From Ectocarpus siliculosus (Eukaryota; Sar; Phaeophyceae; Ectocarpales; Ectocarpaceae), in the NCBI GenBank assembly GCA_000310025.1, contig FN649728.1, positions 4,883,129 through 4,947,128 of the forward strand: a DNA stretch of 64,000 nucleotides. The letters are read 5' to 3'. Position numbers and translations under genes: made by a program. The notes beneath the pieces are model-generated. The model was not told the origin of the DNA. It made no database searches and saw only the letters and a list, made by a program, of their open reading frames with translations. Below are positions 23,391 to 34,870 of the stretch, piece by piece (the first letter of the stretch is position 1; each line of letters begins with the position of its first letter).

Positions 23391-23816
23391 TTGTCCGCCG
23401 CCGAGAGACTGCATGTGTACGGAGTCCAGAACATCGTGTCAGGGGAAGTTTGGGACGTCCATGTCGCGCGTTTGCGGTTCTACACCGATGCCGCTCTCGA
23501 AATCACGGCCGAGGTGAAGGAGGTCTTTCAGCATGCTTCCACGCAGGGGGAGTTCGAGATGGCGACGATCGTGGACATGTCGGTGGCGGACGATGGCCCT
23601 GGGTTCGACGTGGAAGTAGAGTGGGTCGGATTCGACAAGGAAGAGAACACCTGGGAAGAGTTGTCCAAGATGTGGGATGCCGCGCCGCAGTTCGTCAAAT
23701 CCGAGCTGCGGCGGCTGGGTCTGCCGAAAAAGGTTCGGGCTCAGTTGAAGCAACAATACGGCTTGCCCTGTGATTATTTGTTTGAGTTGAGTGAGGGCTA
23801 TCTTGTCGAGCATTGA
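23391..23816 (+). pseudogene. Chromodomain fragment in the nested derivative
   Basis: An open frame of about 140 residues is almost identical to the C-terminus encoded at 18289-18720, with one visible change (SGEVWDVHV for SGEVRDVHV). It holds FDVEVEWVGFDKEENTWEEL. With the integrase core deleted it would, if expressed, be a lone chromodomain, but no start context or promoter is evident. Confidence 0.6.
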
Positions 23817-24580
23817 TAGCATTTCTTCGCTGACTTCTTTCGCATTTGTGTTTCATTTGTTTGAGTTGAGTGAGGGCTATCTTGTGGAGCATTGATAGCA
23901 TTTCTTCGCTGACTGTTTCTGTACATTCTTCAGCTTGCCGCGCATTTATGTTGTGGCGTGCCTGTCTTTTGCATGTGATTGAACTGCGTGGGGGCCGCCT
24001 TATGACAGCGTGTTGGTCGTACTTCTTCGCGAGCTACGTACGTTTGTCGAATTTCGCGACATTGGCTTGTTCAACGATCGTGCCGATCGTTTCGCCATGT
24101 ATGTTTGGCATTTCGAGATATTTCAACTCATTTCCTTGAAGCGCCTCGTAACAGTTTTCGGCGTTGCCTCTGGGTTGTTGTTGTTTTTCATCATTTTCCT
24201 TGCGTGTGGCAACTTTGCCCGTTTCGCGTTGTATGCGGTGTGTTGGTCATCCATCCATTGCGTAAGTTTCTCTGTACGCGTGTCTACCGGACTTAGCCAA
24301 TCTTGTGTGGTCGTCCGACACGTGCGTGTTTGTCGTTTGAAGCGTCGAGGTCCTTCACTGTTGAATGGGGCATTCTACGTTTTAAATGGGAGGTTGAACA
24401 CTTGGGCTGACTGACGAATTGGTGTGGCATGATTTAGTCAGGCATGATATCGCCGTGTACGGGTGTTTATCATTCACAAACACCGCTGTCGTTTTCTTCT
24501 TGAGTACAACCAGGTGCCTACTGCTGTTTGAGTTCAAGCTGATTAGTGTCTACTCCGGTAGTAATACGCTTTGGGGGCAT

Positions 24581-24849
24581 TGTGGACGCAGCGCACCTGG
24601 GTAGCAGTAGTTCACGGTGGGAAGCTGCCGTTGGATATGTATGCATGTCAAATATATGGTAGATTGGGGTTTCTATCTGCCTGGTTGGCATGTTGGCAGG
24701 AGAGAGAGATAGATGGAGAGAGAGACGAGACTCGTGTGCAATAATAATACACTGTTTACCATCACCAAGGAGGTGAATTGACCACCCCCCCTAGGCCACG
24801 GGGGGAGGATACTAGTCCCAGGCCCTGCCTGACTTCAGGCTTTCCTACA
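24581..24849 (+). repeat. Family-1 3' LTR of the nested derivative
   Basis: 269 bp, TGTGGACGCAGCGCACCTGG to CTTCAGGCTTTCCTACA. It is preceded by CTTTGGGGGCAT, the family's short purine tract. It is near-identical to the LTR at 17248-17524, differing mainly in microsatellite length. Confidence 0.85.
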
Positions 24850-25851
24850 TGCTGCTGCTGCTGCTGCTGCTGCTGGTATTCACGGGCGTCCCTGGTGCCG
24901 CGGAAAGGCTCCCCATTCCCAGCGTGCTGGGTAGGGGCTTTGGCGGGGAACCGCTGAAGCGGACAGTTCTGCGGGGCGTGGCCGGGCTTCTTGCACCTGA
25001 AATATTTGACAAGCTCGGCAGGGGGAGTCGCACCTGCACCTCCAGCCCCATCAGGCGTTTTTGCTTTCGCCCATGACTGTTGCTGAGACGGTGTTTTACG
25101 AGCATGAACGCCACCCCCACGCGATTGCCCGGGCTGCCTGTCTGCCAACTCAACCGTGCGCCACTCGTCCGCAACATCCCGAACGATCTGAAAGACTTGC
25201 TCAGGTTTGTCCTTCTAGCTACCTTGCATGTCGAGCTTGCTTTCCACCTTGACCTTGAACTCGGGCGGAGACAGACCTGCAACAACTGCTTTGCTGAGGA
25301 CAGCAGCCGGACCTGTCTTAAACGCGCCACTGGAGTCTCGAAAAACGCTCCGCACTCGGGTTTTCGAATGTTTGCTCGAGGCGGCTTTGGACAGCGTCTA
25401 TCCGATCTACAGCAGTAGTCTCAGTTCCCATGACTACCGTACGGGACACGGCGGTGGCCGCAATCGAAGGCTCAAGGGTATCATCCGTCCAGCATTCAGC
25501 ATGTTTGGCCAGGGCCTCCCGCAGGTCAGCTTTTTCAAGTTCAGTGCCATCAAAGTAGGTGCGTGACAAGCATTTCCGGAAAGACTGGCGCAACAGTTGA
25601 GACACAGTGAACAGCGGGCGTCTGATGGATTGCCCACTGTTGCAGAGACCCATGCTCCACTCGTACTCGGTGTATTGCGTGTAGAAACGCAAGGACGAAG
25701 CTCGTGAAAAAGTACGTCCATACTCGGGCGGCTTGGGCCCATTGCCCAAAACCAAGTGAGCAAGCCCCGCCCCGAGCTCACCAATGTCTCCAGCAGAACC
25801 TTGCTGTCCGCCAAGCGCCCGCTTGCCAACATTGGAGCGTCTCTGAGCCAT
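24850..25851 (-). pseudogene. Gag of the minus-strand family-1 element
   Basis: The minus-strand frame starts MAQRRSNVGKRALGGQQGSA at 25851 and shares its opening with the gag at 49000. After frameshifts the nucleocapsid end is at 24850-25150: YFRCKKPGHAPQNC, where the first cysteine of the CX2CX4HX4C knuckle is replaced by tyrosine. A (CAG)8 glutamine tract (24851-24875) follows and is where the nested element inserted. Gag packages element RNA into particles. Confidence 0.65.
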
Positions 25852-26160
25852 GGCGCCGTACGATGCCCGGGCAGATCAAGAAAGCAGCTCCGCGGGAGAT
25901 CAGGACAGCAGCTCCAAGACCGCAGCCTCGCACTCAGATCCCGATTTATGGGAACAAAATCTTGTCGATAAATCTTGATCGTGGCCAAGATCTGCCAGTT
26001 TCACGATTTATGGGAGCGAAATCTTCCCTAAAAACAAACAACGAGGGTGATAACTCGGTTTGTTTGGAGGCTTGTATTCGTTCATCCAAGAAGACCCCTT
26101 AATTTCTTCACCAGAAAACACACTCCAACAGGCCCATGCATTCCAAAAACATTATTGTTC

Positions 26161-27230
26161 TAAGGGGTATTATTAACGCAACGAAAAAAAACGCATTTTT
26201 CACGGAACGGTGAAAAGATTATCCGATTATTTTTCGCTTGTTCTATTCGTGATGTCATCGCGAAAAGTACGTTTCCTTCCCTGAATATACGTTTTGCTCG
26301 ACACACAACAGGCTGACATGGTATTGCTCACCATCGAGCAGCGGTGAAAGCGCAACGAGCAGCACCCGACACAGAGGACAACACACTTAGAAAGATCCCG
26401 TCCACCTGGCCTGCCGTTTTCAGTTTTCAGTAACAACAGGGGCAGGGCAGAGTGTCGCCACCTGGGTGTTGCTTGCGATTTCTTCAGTTTGCCAGCTCAT
26501 TTTTCACGGTTGCGACTCCCATCTTTGACCATCACCTGCCCAAAGGTAGAAGAGCCCAACAATCATAGGGCGGCAGCCGCGCTGACGGCCAGCATCATAT
26601 AGATGGCCAATCCGAAAGAATTAGCGTGTCGGAGACCCTGTTGCTCTACTGCTGCGTGGTGCCGTGTATTGATGTCGATGCGTCCGACCAAGAACAGATC
26701 ATCTCGCCGCATTTTTTCCAACGGCATTTATTGAGCAGCACCCAAACACCCAATACCCACGAAGCAGCACGGCGCCGGGAGATGGTATCATATAGACAGC
26801 CGATCCGAAGGAATCAGCGCGTTGGAAGTCTTGGTGCTGCTGCTGTACTCGTTCGACTGTTTCCGTGTTTGCTATGTGTGATTGAAAAAACATCCCGAGA
26901 ACCAACAGCAGCAGTTGAAGACGAGAGCACCACGCAATGCCTAGTTTTGGGCCAAGAACGGACTGAACGCCGCTTCTGCCGCTTGTCCATCTCCACAACC
27001 GACCTGGACGTCAGTCTGGCAGGTCTTTCTAGCGTTCTTAGTGATGTTACAGCGCCCGTGCGCTTGTCCGATGCTTCTGTCCCAAACACGGATCCGTGAA
27101 AGTAGCAAGCCCCAAAAAATCTCGACTCCTTTTTTTCACGTTTTCGGGGAAAAAAAACGCCTCCATATGTGTCAAGAAAAAATACGCTTTCGTGGAATAT
27201 TCCGTTTTTTTTTGTCGTTAATACCCCTAA
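26161..27230. mobile_element. Terminal-inverted-repeat DNA element, about 1.07 kb
   Basis: The left end TAAGGGGTATTATTAACG followed by an A-rich run and ACG is mirrored at the right end (27210-27230 reads CGTTAATACCCCTAA after a T-run). Inside is a diverged direct repeat (about 26594-26640 and 26787-26817, CATATAGA..GCC.ATCCGAA). Frames of about 100-157 residues on both strands match no family I know, so it is probably non-autonomous. Flanks give no clear target duplication. Confidence 0.5.
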
Positions 27231-28036
27231 GTACGATATTTCACAACACGCGAATCAAACTTCGCCTCGGAAATACACAGACAGTCGATGTCGGCGTATG
27301 TTATACCGCACGCTACGGTGGCTATTACACGCTCAACGCGCTATCCATGTGGGAAAACGTTGGTAATCGTTACAGCAAAGGCAGGCCGCATCGCACGCGA
27401 GGCTGAAACGAAGCCCTTGCTAGGCTAAAAAAATCTTGCTTATGAACGACAGTTTGAATCACCACGCTCGCAGTTGACATTGGTAAATTGATTCGTGGGT
27501 ACTGTCATCGTAATGGTCAACTCTAGACTCATTGAACTTTGGATAAAGACTCGCGAACAATGACCTCTCTGTTATATAACGTTGAGACTCTTGTTCCGTG
27601 CATTGACCTCAATGATGGTAAAGCGATGAGATAGTTCTCAGAGCAGTGGCCTAGTCTTACTCGCGCATTTGAGTACACTAACCGGCACAAGACTACGTCT
27701 GCACCGCAACTCCCGAACAACAAACTCAGCTGCATATCGTCAACTGTATGATCTTGAGAAATGCTACATATGCGCTGTGAGGCCACGCAAACACACACGC
27801 ATGCTGGGCACTCGTTTTACAAGCAAACACAAGGAACTCGACCCAAAAATCCAAGACAGCGCACGCCGCTATAAGCAACTTGCTTGGCAAAACACGTTTT
27901 CTTTGTACCCCTCTTGGAGTGAGAATTTGCTGCCATAAGCAATTTGACTTCAGCTGTATGTAAGCACATTTTGCTCACCCACATTGCAGCAATAATTGGA
28001 GTTTAGCGCACGTGTGCTCACCACTACTACAGCGAA

Positions 28037-28194
28037 AACTGGAGAGAGAGAGAGAGAAAAAAAGAGAGAGACAGAATCGTGTGAAACAATACACTCTGTC
28101 AACCATCACCAAGGAGGTGAATCGACCAGCCCTCGAGGCCATGAGGGGGGGGATTCCGGTCGTCCTAGGCTCCCTGATTTCAGGAGTGTCTACA
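28037..28194 (+). repeat. 5'-truncated family-1 LTR
   Basis: It begins inside the GA-rich part of the LTR and ends CAGGAGTGTCTACA at 28194. It is followed by the conserved post-LTR sequence TTTTCGATAACTCAGGCTGA. About 110 bases of the LTR start are missing. Confidence 0.7.
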
Positions 28195-30115
28195 GTTTTC
28201 GATAACTCAGGCTGACCGACCAGGATCAGTCAGAGTCAAAAACAATTTTGGTGACGGCAGCAGTACAAGGTATTCCTCCGCGTTCTTCCCGCTTCGCTGA
28301 GTGCGAGGTTCGGCCGGGGGAGCTGTTGTCCTGGTCTCCCGCGGAGCTGCTCCTGTCTTGATCTGCCCAGGCATCCATCATACGGCGCGATGTGGCCTGG
28401 AGACGCTTCGCTACTGGCAAAGCGGCGCTTGGCGGACAGCAAGGTTCTGCTGGAGAGAGTTGTGGGATTCAGGGTGGGCTTACCGACTTGCTTGGTCTTC
28501 GGTAATGGGCCAGACCACCGGAGTACAGACGTACTTTTTCAAGACCTTCGTCCTTGCGTTTCTATACGCAATACTGCGAGTACGAGCGGAGCATGGGTCT
28601 CTGCAACAGTCGGTAATCCAGCAAACGCCCTAAAGAAAGGCCTGAAGTCAGGCAGGGCCCAGAACCAGAATCGTTCCCCCGTGGCCTCGGTTGGCTGGTT
28701 GGTTCACCTCCTTGGTGATGATAAACAGAGTGTATTATTACACACGAGTCTCTTTCTCTCTCTCTCTCTCCATCTATCTCTCTCTGCTGCCAACATCCCA
28801 ACCAGGCTGATAGAAACCCCAATCTACCATATTCTAGACATGCAGATATCCAAAGTCATCCTCCCACCATGAACCACTAGCCAGGTGCCCTGCGTCTGCA
28901 GCCCGCTGATCACTGTGTCTCAACTGCTGCACCAGTCTATTCGCAAATGCTTGTCGCGCACCTACTTCGATGGTACCGATGAAGATGACCTTCGCGAGGC
29001 TCTGGCCAAACATGCTGAATGCTGGACGGACGATACAATTTTACCCTCAATTACGGCCGCCGCCGTGTGTCGTATGGTAGACATGGGGACTGAGACGAAT
29101 GCTGTAGATTGAATAGCTGCTGTGCAAAGCCGGCTTGAGAGGTACTCCGAAAACCCGAATGCTGAACGTGTTTTTCGCGACTCTACTGGTGAGTTCGAGA
29201 AGGGCCCGACCCTGGCCCCTGCCCTGAGCAAAGCAGTTGTGGCAAGTCTGTCTCGGCCTGAGTTAAGCTCAAGGCGGAAAGCAAGCTCGACATACAAGGT
29301 AGCTGTAAGGACAACCCCGAGCTAGATTTTGAGATCGTTCAGGATGTTGCGGTCGAGTGGCGCACGGTTGAGTTTGGTCGACAGGCAGCATGGGCAATCG
29401 CGTGGTGGCGGTGTTTAGGGTCGTAAAAACCGTCTCAGCAACGCTCATGAGCGAAAACGAAAGCGCCTGACGGAGCTGGCGGTGCAGATGTGTCTTCATC
29501 TAGCGAGCTTGTTACGTGTTCCAGATGCAAAAAGCCAGCCTACGCTACGCCGAACTGTCCGTTTCAGCGGTTCACCGCCACAGCCCCTACCCAGCATGCT
29601 GGGCATGGGAGGCATTTCCGCGGCGCCGGCGACGCCCGTGGATAATACCCGCAGCAGGAGCAACAGCAGCAGCAGCAGCGACCGCCGCCGCAGCAACAAC
29701 ACCGCACCCAGGGGAACGAACGCGCAGCAGCACCAGCGACTTCACGGTCAACAGCCTACGCAGCAGCCTTCTTCAGGAAGGGGGCATAGCTCAGGGGAGG
29801 CATCGTCTACCAACTTTCGCCAACGCCATGTCGGTTGTAGGGCTGTTTTTGCCGGATAATCCCCGGGAGAGGCAGCTCCGACGTCTTTTCTGCCCCCGGA
29901 CTCGTCTCCTGCACGCTGACTGAGGGTGTACGGGTGAAACCCGGCCCTGAGGGACAGTTCGTGCCAGTGTTTCGTGTAGTTCAGCCTGGAGGTATGTTTG
30001 GGTTCGATTCTGAAGGTAACGCGGTTGATTCGCTGGAAAAGGGTGCCGCGTGTGCTTGTCGGTGCCTGGTGCTGCCGATATGACTGCTTAGGTGCTGTTG
30101 CGATATAAACCTGAC
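28195..30115 (+). pseudogene. Gag and start of protease of a family-1 element, interrupted by a solo LTR
   Basis: Leader 28195-28388, then gag pieces in several frames: DASLLAKRRLADSKVLLERV (28390 on), SQLLHQSIRKCLSRTYFDGT (after 28905), a damaged knuckle region at about 29510-29560, and a Ser/Gln-rich tail with QQPTQQPSSGRGHSSG at about 29750. The start of the protease linker (MFGFDSEGNAV-like) is at about 29996. Similarity ends at about 30115 before the DSG motif. The ATG matching other copies reads ATGTGG at 28390, so the start is damaged. Confidence 0.65.
28631..28900 (-). mobile_element. Solo family-1 LTR inserted antisense in gag, GCCC target duplication
   Basis: This 270-bp LTR reads TAAAGAAAGGCCTGAAGTC on the plus strand to CCTGCGTCTGCA. 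GCCC is present at 28627-28630 and 28901-28904. Deleting the insert and one GCCC restores AAACGCCCGCTGATCACTG, which matches the uninterrupted gag at about 49220. This fixes the family-1 LTR length and ends. Confidence 0.85.
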
Positions 30116-30363
30116 GCTACGGAAGTTGACTAGCCAAACCTCTCGGGGGGGCGCAGAGGGGTCTTGCAGTGAATCAAGAACAATGATTCCTACACCACAC
30201 GACCTTTTCCCAGTCAAGAGAGAGGTGGTTTTACACCCACCGGATGGAGCAGAACTCTTGGCAACTGTCGATTAACGAAGATCCCCCTTCCCCTCCGGAC
30301 TTGCCATCCTAAACACGACGACGACGACGTCGACGACTACCCGCACTTGGCAGATACACCACG

Positions 30364-31618
30364 TGCCATGTCGAGAGCGCCACTTCCAAGCGGTGCCAGC
30401 CTTCTACACCAACTTCGGAGGTCGCAAGAATACAGGTAGGTGTGTCAAGAAGTCACCGGCCCCTACAAGCCTCGTGTGATGCGTCAAAACGAAGATTCGT
30501 GGTGATGATGGGGACCTGAAAGAATGGCGGGCCAAAAGCAGCACAATTAATAAAATGTGTTTAGGGTGGATCGTTTTGCACTTGTATGGCTCTCAACTCT
30601 ATCGTTTTAGAACCTAAAAGTGCAACTTTACGTATGTTGGTCAGACAAGTTGACGTCTCCGGTGCCAATCGCATCTCGATGATGGTCGGTGCCAACGTTT
30701 CACCATACAGCAGTACTTCACATCACCGGGGCGCGTCATGATCGTCTAAACCCTACAAGCTCCCGATTGACGTTTATGCAGAACGGAACTTTACGGTACT
30801 TCATGCATATGCACATTCAACATAGGCACATAAAATCTGATTAACCTGTATGCCCTTAAGTGACATGAACATCATTGTACATCGTCGCGGGATGCACCCA
30901 CAGAAGTTAAAGCTAATTTGGGCATGTAATGATTCTCCTGTAGATCGATATCACCGGAAATGCCTGGACACGATGAGACACGATTTCACGATGGACACGA
31001 TTCCACACGCCGACGTACACCCCAGACTTCCTCGGCCCTCTTTTTCCGATCAGATGCTCAGGAGCTCTTGGTATCAGGACTGGTTTAATGCTGTCGATAA
31101 GACCGGTTCCATATTCTACAACAGGTAAATAGTTGATTATATACGGTTTCGTCACCTTGGAAGACGTACAGAAGACGACGAACCATGGTTGAAATCAGAG
31201 GTGCACTTGTTTGTGTATCATGCTACCACATCCAACCTACTCTACTCGAGCCAGGTCCTAAAAACAGAAACGATAAACAAACGGGGTCGGTAGCAAAACA
31301 TTTGCTGGGACAATTTCCGCGCTTGAGTTGTACGATGCGCAATGCCGTGTTCGAGCGAGTTTCGAGATGGCCGCATTCCAAACACGCGTCATGAATATGA
31401 GTGACATGCCCGGAAAATTGCTTCGGCACGACGCACGATCGAACACAACAACACCACCAACAATCCCAACACTGAATGTCAATGTTCCGGCGACCGTTTC
31501 GTGTGGGCGTGGCGTCTCCTCTGACAGGTGGGGAGATGCCCCCATCCGCTTCCTTGGGCTGGCCATGCACCTTCCCGCCGACAAGATTCTGGAAGTTCAA
31601 GGATGTCGCCATGATTGA
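30364..31618 (+). pseudogene. 3' end of a GT15 (KRE2/MNT1-like) mannosyltransferase gene, probably damaged
   Basis: Two exons join in phase 2: 31054-31124 (LRSSWYQDWFNAVDKTGSIF) and 31528-31618 (RWGDAPIRFLGLAMHL ... then TGA). YERWGDAP and the preceding YQ-D/YF--(L)DK-GG pattern are hallmarks of the GT15 alpha-1,2-mannosyltransferases, Golgi type II enzymes acting on protein glycans. A phase-0 exon ending 30435 (CAG|gtaggt) has nucleotides matching CHF-(W/Y)-(S/T)-NFE but with a 2-base and a 1-base excess that break the frame. No further upstream exons are seen; the family-1 fragment at 28.0-30.1 kb sits where they would be. The call rests on about 50 residues. Confidence 0.5.
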
Positions 31619-31717
31619 ACAGAGAGTAGGGAAGGACGGGAGCTCCAGGGTCAAGGCGATTCATAGGGCGGGAATTTTACTGTCGTATGTTGACTGGTGG
31701 TGGGCTGACTCTATTAG

Positions 31718-32133
31718 ATTTTGAGTCGTTCGTGAAGTTGGCTAGACAAGCACGGCTGCACGCGCAGACAGAAGTAAGTGCCGTTTCGTGTCTCCCTCCG
31801 ATTTAGCCGATTTAGCCTGCTTGTGCAAAGCAGGGGTAGACTATACCTAGTTTGTGTTTAATCCTTCCCGCCGACCCCCCCCCCCCCCGCCCCTCCCCAC
31901 ATGCAAGGTACAGGTACAAGGAGATGCTTGAGGCATGGCATAGCCCGGAGAAAACGCCAGTTAGACTGGGGCATAGGAAGTGGGCTGAAAAGGTGGCAAG
32001 TGATGTCGATAGGATATATAGTACAAGGGAGAAACATTTTTTAGCCACGTTTGGTACAGTAGGAAGGGACGATTGGCCATCATCGGTGATCGGTCCTGGG
32101 GGAACAACGCTCCGTCCTCTCGAGGACGCGTAG
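31718..32133 (+). CDS. Unrecognised candidate two-exon coding segment
   Basis: Exon 31718-31773 (after CTATTAG, ending GAA|gtaagt) encodes FESFVKLARQARLHAQTE. It can join in phase 0 to 31921-32133, which encodes EMLEAWHSPEKTPVRLGHRK and WAEKVASDVDRIYSTREKHF, then stops at TAG. The composition is protein-like and the splice sites are good, but no family is recognised and no start exon was identified. It could belong to the preceding gene only if that gene's TGA at 31616 is skipped. Confidence 0.3.
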
Positions 32134-32190
32134 TCAATGGTCTAAGCGCTAAGGCGTGCAAAACATAAGAAGAGTACGCCCCCCTCCCCA
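32107..32190 (+). repeat. Short dispersed repeat shared with 21365-21445
   Basis: Both places contain GCTCCGTCC, then GTCAATGGTC, GC-rich spacer, TGCA, ATAAG and a GTAC(A/G)CCCCCC run in the same order and spacing. The two copies are diverged and no ends are defined. Confidence 0.35.
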
Positions 32191-33775
32191 TGCACCCATT
32201 CACACAAAGTTAACGGCCCAGGCCGCCAATGAAAATCTTGAGTTTGAAACGGGATCGATTTTTGGGACCTCGTCGCGCCCCCCTCAACTTACCCTACGGA
32301 AACAGCTGGTGAAGCCTATTTGCTATGTTGAAAGCCTTTCTCTTACTTGCACCACCCGTCCTGCCGCGAGAGCTTGAGGACTACTGTACGTGCCAACAAC
32401 ACTAGTAATTTGCTTTGAGGTGGGCGTATTGACCACATTTTCGCCCTGGGGTCGCAGTTGGTACGCCGCCAACATAATGTTGCTTGTTCATCGATGAAAG
32501 AAAGAAAGCAAATGCCAGCCCGTTGCTGTAGGGTCCAAAATGTTTACGAACCAACCCACTGTATGTCCTTGGAGAATGATCTCGGGGGAGCTCCGGAGAC
32601 ATAGAGGAATAAAGATCACACCATCAATCCCGCGTACTGTTCGGCGTGTGCGCGTTCGTGTGCGGCTGGTGATACGTATCTACACGAACATGTCGCTTCT
32701 GTTTCGTTGACGCATCAGGGAAAAAACCGCCAATAACCGCCGAGGTTTCATTCAGTGCCATCCAACATTTATTTGCCTTACGTGGATGACATACATTTGC
32801 CTGCGTGGCATATTCGCTGCGCTGGAGTCCGTCATTTTCTCAGGGGGATCAAAAGAAAGCCTGCCGCCTTGTTGCATGTTTACGGTAAAAGTAAATGCGT
32901 GCTGTATTCTTCTAGGCCTCGTCGCACACACGTGTGCTTATTGAGATGAAATTGCAAGAAAACTCGAAGGATTCGGATCAATTGGGTGTGACGTCTTTAC
33001 CGTCGTCGCTGTTTGCTCTTGCCTCCGAAGAACGTTTGCGTCTTGACATATGTTCACCAATGTTGGGGCCCATTTAACCTCCTTTTGGTACAAGAATGGG
33101 CCTCATCCCAAACCACATCATCCCAGGGACGCCCAACCGATCATGCGACGCTAATTTACAAGGAACCTCTTCCGAGAGTTCTCTAAGCCGCGACCAAAAC
33201 GCGACCGCTAGGCCGGTCGCCTGTTTACCCGTCATCCGTGCTGGAGGCAGATCAATCAATCTACCCGCCACATGTTGCAAATGCAAGAAATACAACCGTC
33301 CAAAGCTTCTCCTCCGTGGTTTTGTGACGGTACAATGGCAGCTCACCTTACAGGGCAACTATCAAAACCGAAATTGTGCTTCAGCCGGGGGTGTTGGAAT
33401 TGTCTCTCCGTTCTATCCTGCTTGATACTGTTGCTTAAGCTTCCGTGCCAACCAAAAGGTAGCATCAACAGAGTGGCGCACCTTTCCCTATGTTCCTTCA
33501 CTACATAAGATCAATTCCCCAAGTCCCAAGTACCTCCCTCTCTCTACATACGAAGTTATTACATTGGTAATAGCTGCTTACCATGTATGTCCGGTGAGAG
33601 GGTACCACGAGCCCGAATACACGAACGACAGGTCAACTTTTATTTTTCAGTCAACGAAGTCTATCTTGAAACTAAAACACAAAACAAAATGTTGATTTGT
33701 GTAACCTTCACAGCAGTATACACAAACGGAACACTTCGGCATGAAGTACGGCAAGAGTTGATTTGACTGCCCTGT

Positions 33776-34041
33776 CTACTCGTCGTCGTCGTCGTCCTCC
33801 TCCTCCTCCTCTTCTTCTTCCTCCTCCTCCTCCACCTCCTCCCCCTCTTCCTCTTCTTCCTCCTCCCCCTCGCCGACTTCAATCTCGACGTCAATGTGGA
33901 CATCAATCTCTGCTCCTTCCTCCTCCTCTTCTTCCTCTTCCTCCTCCTCATCCGAATCGGATCCGCCCATCTTCTTGACCTTTCCGCCGAACCGGAGGCC
34001 GCCTTTCTTCTTCTTCTTCATGTTCACCTTGTAGTAGTCGC
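33776..34041 (-). CDS. Possible terminal exon of a very acidic protein
   Basis: On the minus strand, after an acceptor-like GTTCGCTGCAG, the frame reads DYYKVNMKKKKKGGLRFGGK, then MGGSDSDE and a Glu-rich tail of about 50 residues ending DDDDDE and a stop at 33776. The DNA is an imperfect TCC/TCT triplet tract, so the reading may be chance. Upstream exons were not found. The first part (basic cluster, then acidic tail) is the only non-repetitive support. Confidence 0.3.
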
Positions 34042-34870
34042 TGCAGCGAACAGAACAAAGCGTCGCGTCGCACAGGGGGTTAGGCAGGTGTGATGGGTGC
34101 ATATGCCCCAATGCCTTGGAATTTATTTATTGTGCACAGTCGTCGTGGTCTGACGTAAACGCTAAGCCGTATGACGAGAGCACGGGCAAGGGCGTCCAAA
34201 AAAAAAAAACGTTATTCGGTTTGCCTCATTTCACCGTTTTTGAAGAAACGCTGAGGTAACGACGGGGGGGCAGACGCCGTACACCCGAGCCAGCTAGCTG
34301 CGGTCTTAAACAACCGCGACACGACGGACACACCCATTTCCGCATCCTCTCCCTTCAGCCTAATGAGACCTAAGACGACCCCCTGTACCATCTCGTGTCG
34401 GGGGGGGATGGCTCGCGGGCTCAAGTAATTGGAGACTGAATACTGGGGGAATCTGTTTTGCGTTGTTCTCGTTTTGGAAGAAGTCAACGGTCTATGCACG
34501 TGCATCCGCATGTGGTGTTTTTTCCGACGAGGACTGCATTTTTTTTGGGGGGGGAGTCTGCTATGACGCATTGCGTACTACTGACCTCCCTTTCTCCCTC
34601 CGTTACAGCTCAAATAGACAAAATGATGAGCGATCCCTTTCGGCAAAGAAAGGTCGATATACCCTGCCGGCAGAGACAGCAGGTGGTCGAAATAGGGGCT
34701 ACTTGTTGTGAGGTAGCGATCGTTCTGGACTAAAACAAATGCGCCACAATGCCCGTCGGTTGTAGAATCACCTGAGCATTCATTCGAATACTTGATGATG
34801 CCCGGACGTTTTTAATTCGTTGTATTGCTTCAGTGACAGTTTTTTTTTCGTTGTATTATTTAATTCACAG

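Larger units (their letters stand above)
23094..24849 (+). mobile_element. Nested family-1 deletion derivative in gag, with TGCT target duplication
   Basis: It reads plus-strand: partial 5' LTR 23094-23312, chromodomain tail 23321-23816, untranslated region, and full 3' LTR 24581-24849. TGCT flanks both sides (23090-23093 and 24850-24853). It interrupts the minus-strand gag in a CAG-rich glutamine tract. The internal region is deleted from inside the LTR to just before the chromodomain. From 23321 outward it is near-identical to the reverse complement of 17262-18784, making a 1.5-kb inverted repeat centred at about 21052. Confidence 0.85.
17248..25945 (-). mobile_element. Family-1 chromodomain Ty3/gypsy element, minus strand, most complete body, with two internal insertions
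   Basis: Minus-strand order from the right is gag (about 25850 to 24850), an inserted nested element (23094-24849), the rest of gag and protease (about 23090 to 22300), linker and RT (22300 to 21445), a foreign tract (about 20773-21444), RNase H (20770 to 20077), integrase (19988 to 18948), integrase tail plus chromodomain (18927 to 18292), an untranslated region and the 3' LTR. The 5' LTR is missing: similarity to other copies ends near 25945, about 95 bases upstream of the gag ATG. The domain order PR-RT-RH-IN-chromodomain is that of Ty3/gypsy chromoviruses. Confidence 0.85.

Noticed and set aside
33661-33978. Lys/Arg-rich and Pro/Leu-rich frames over the TCC/TCT tract
   Set aside because: They are alternative readings of a triplet-repeat region with no non-repetitive support.
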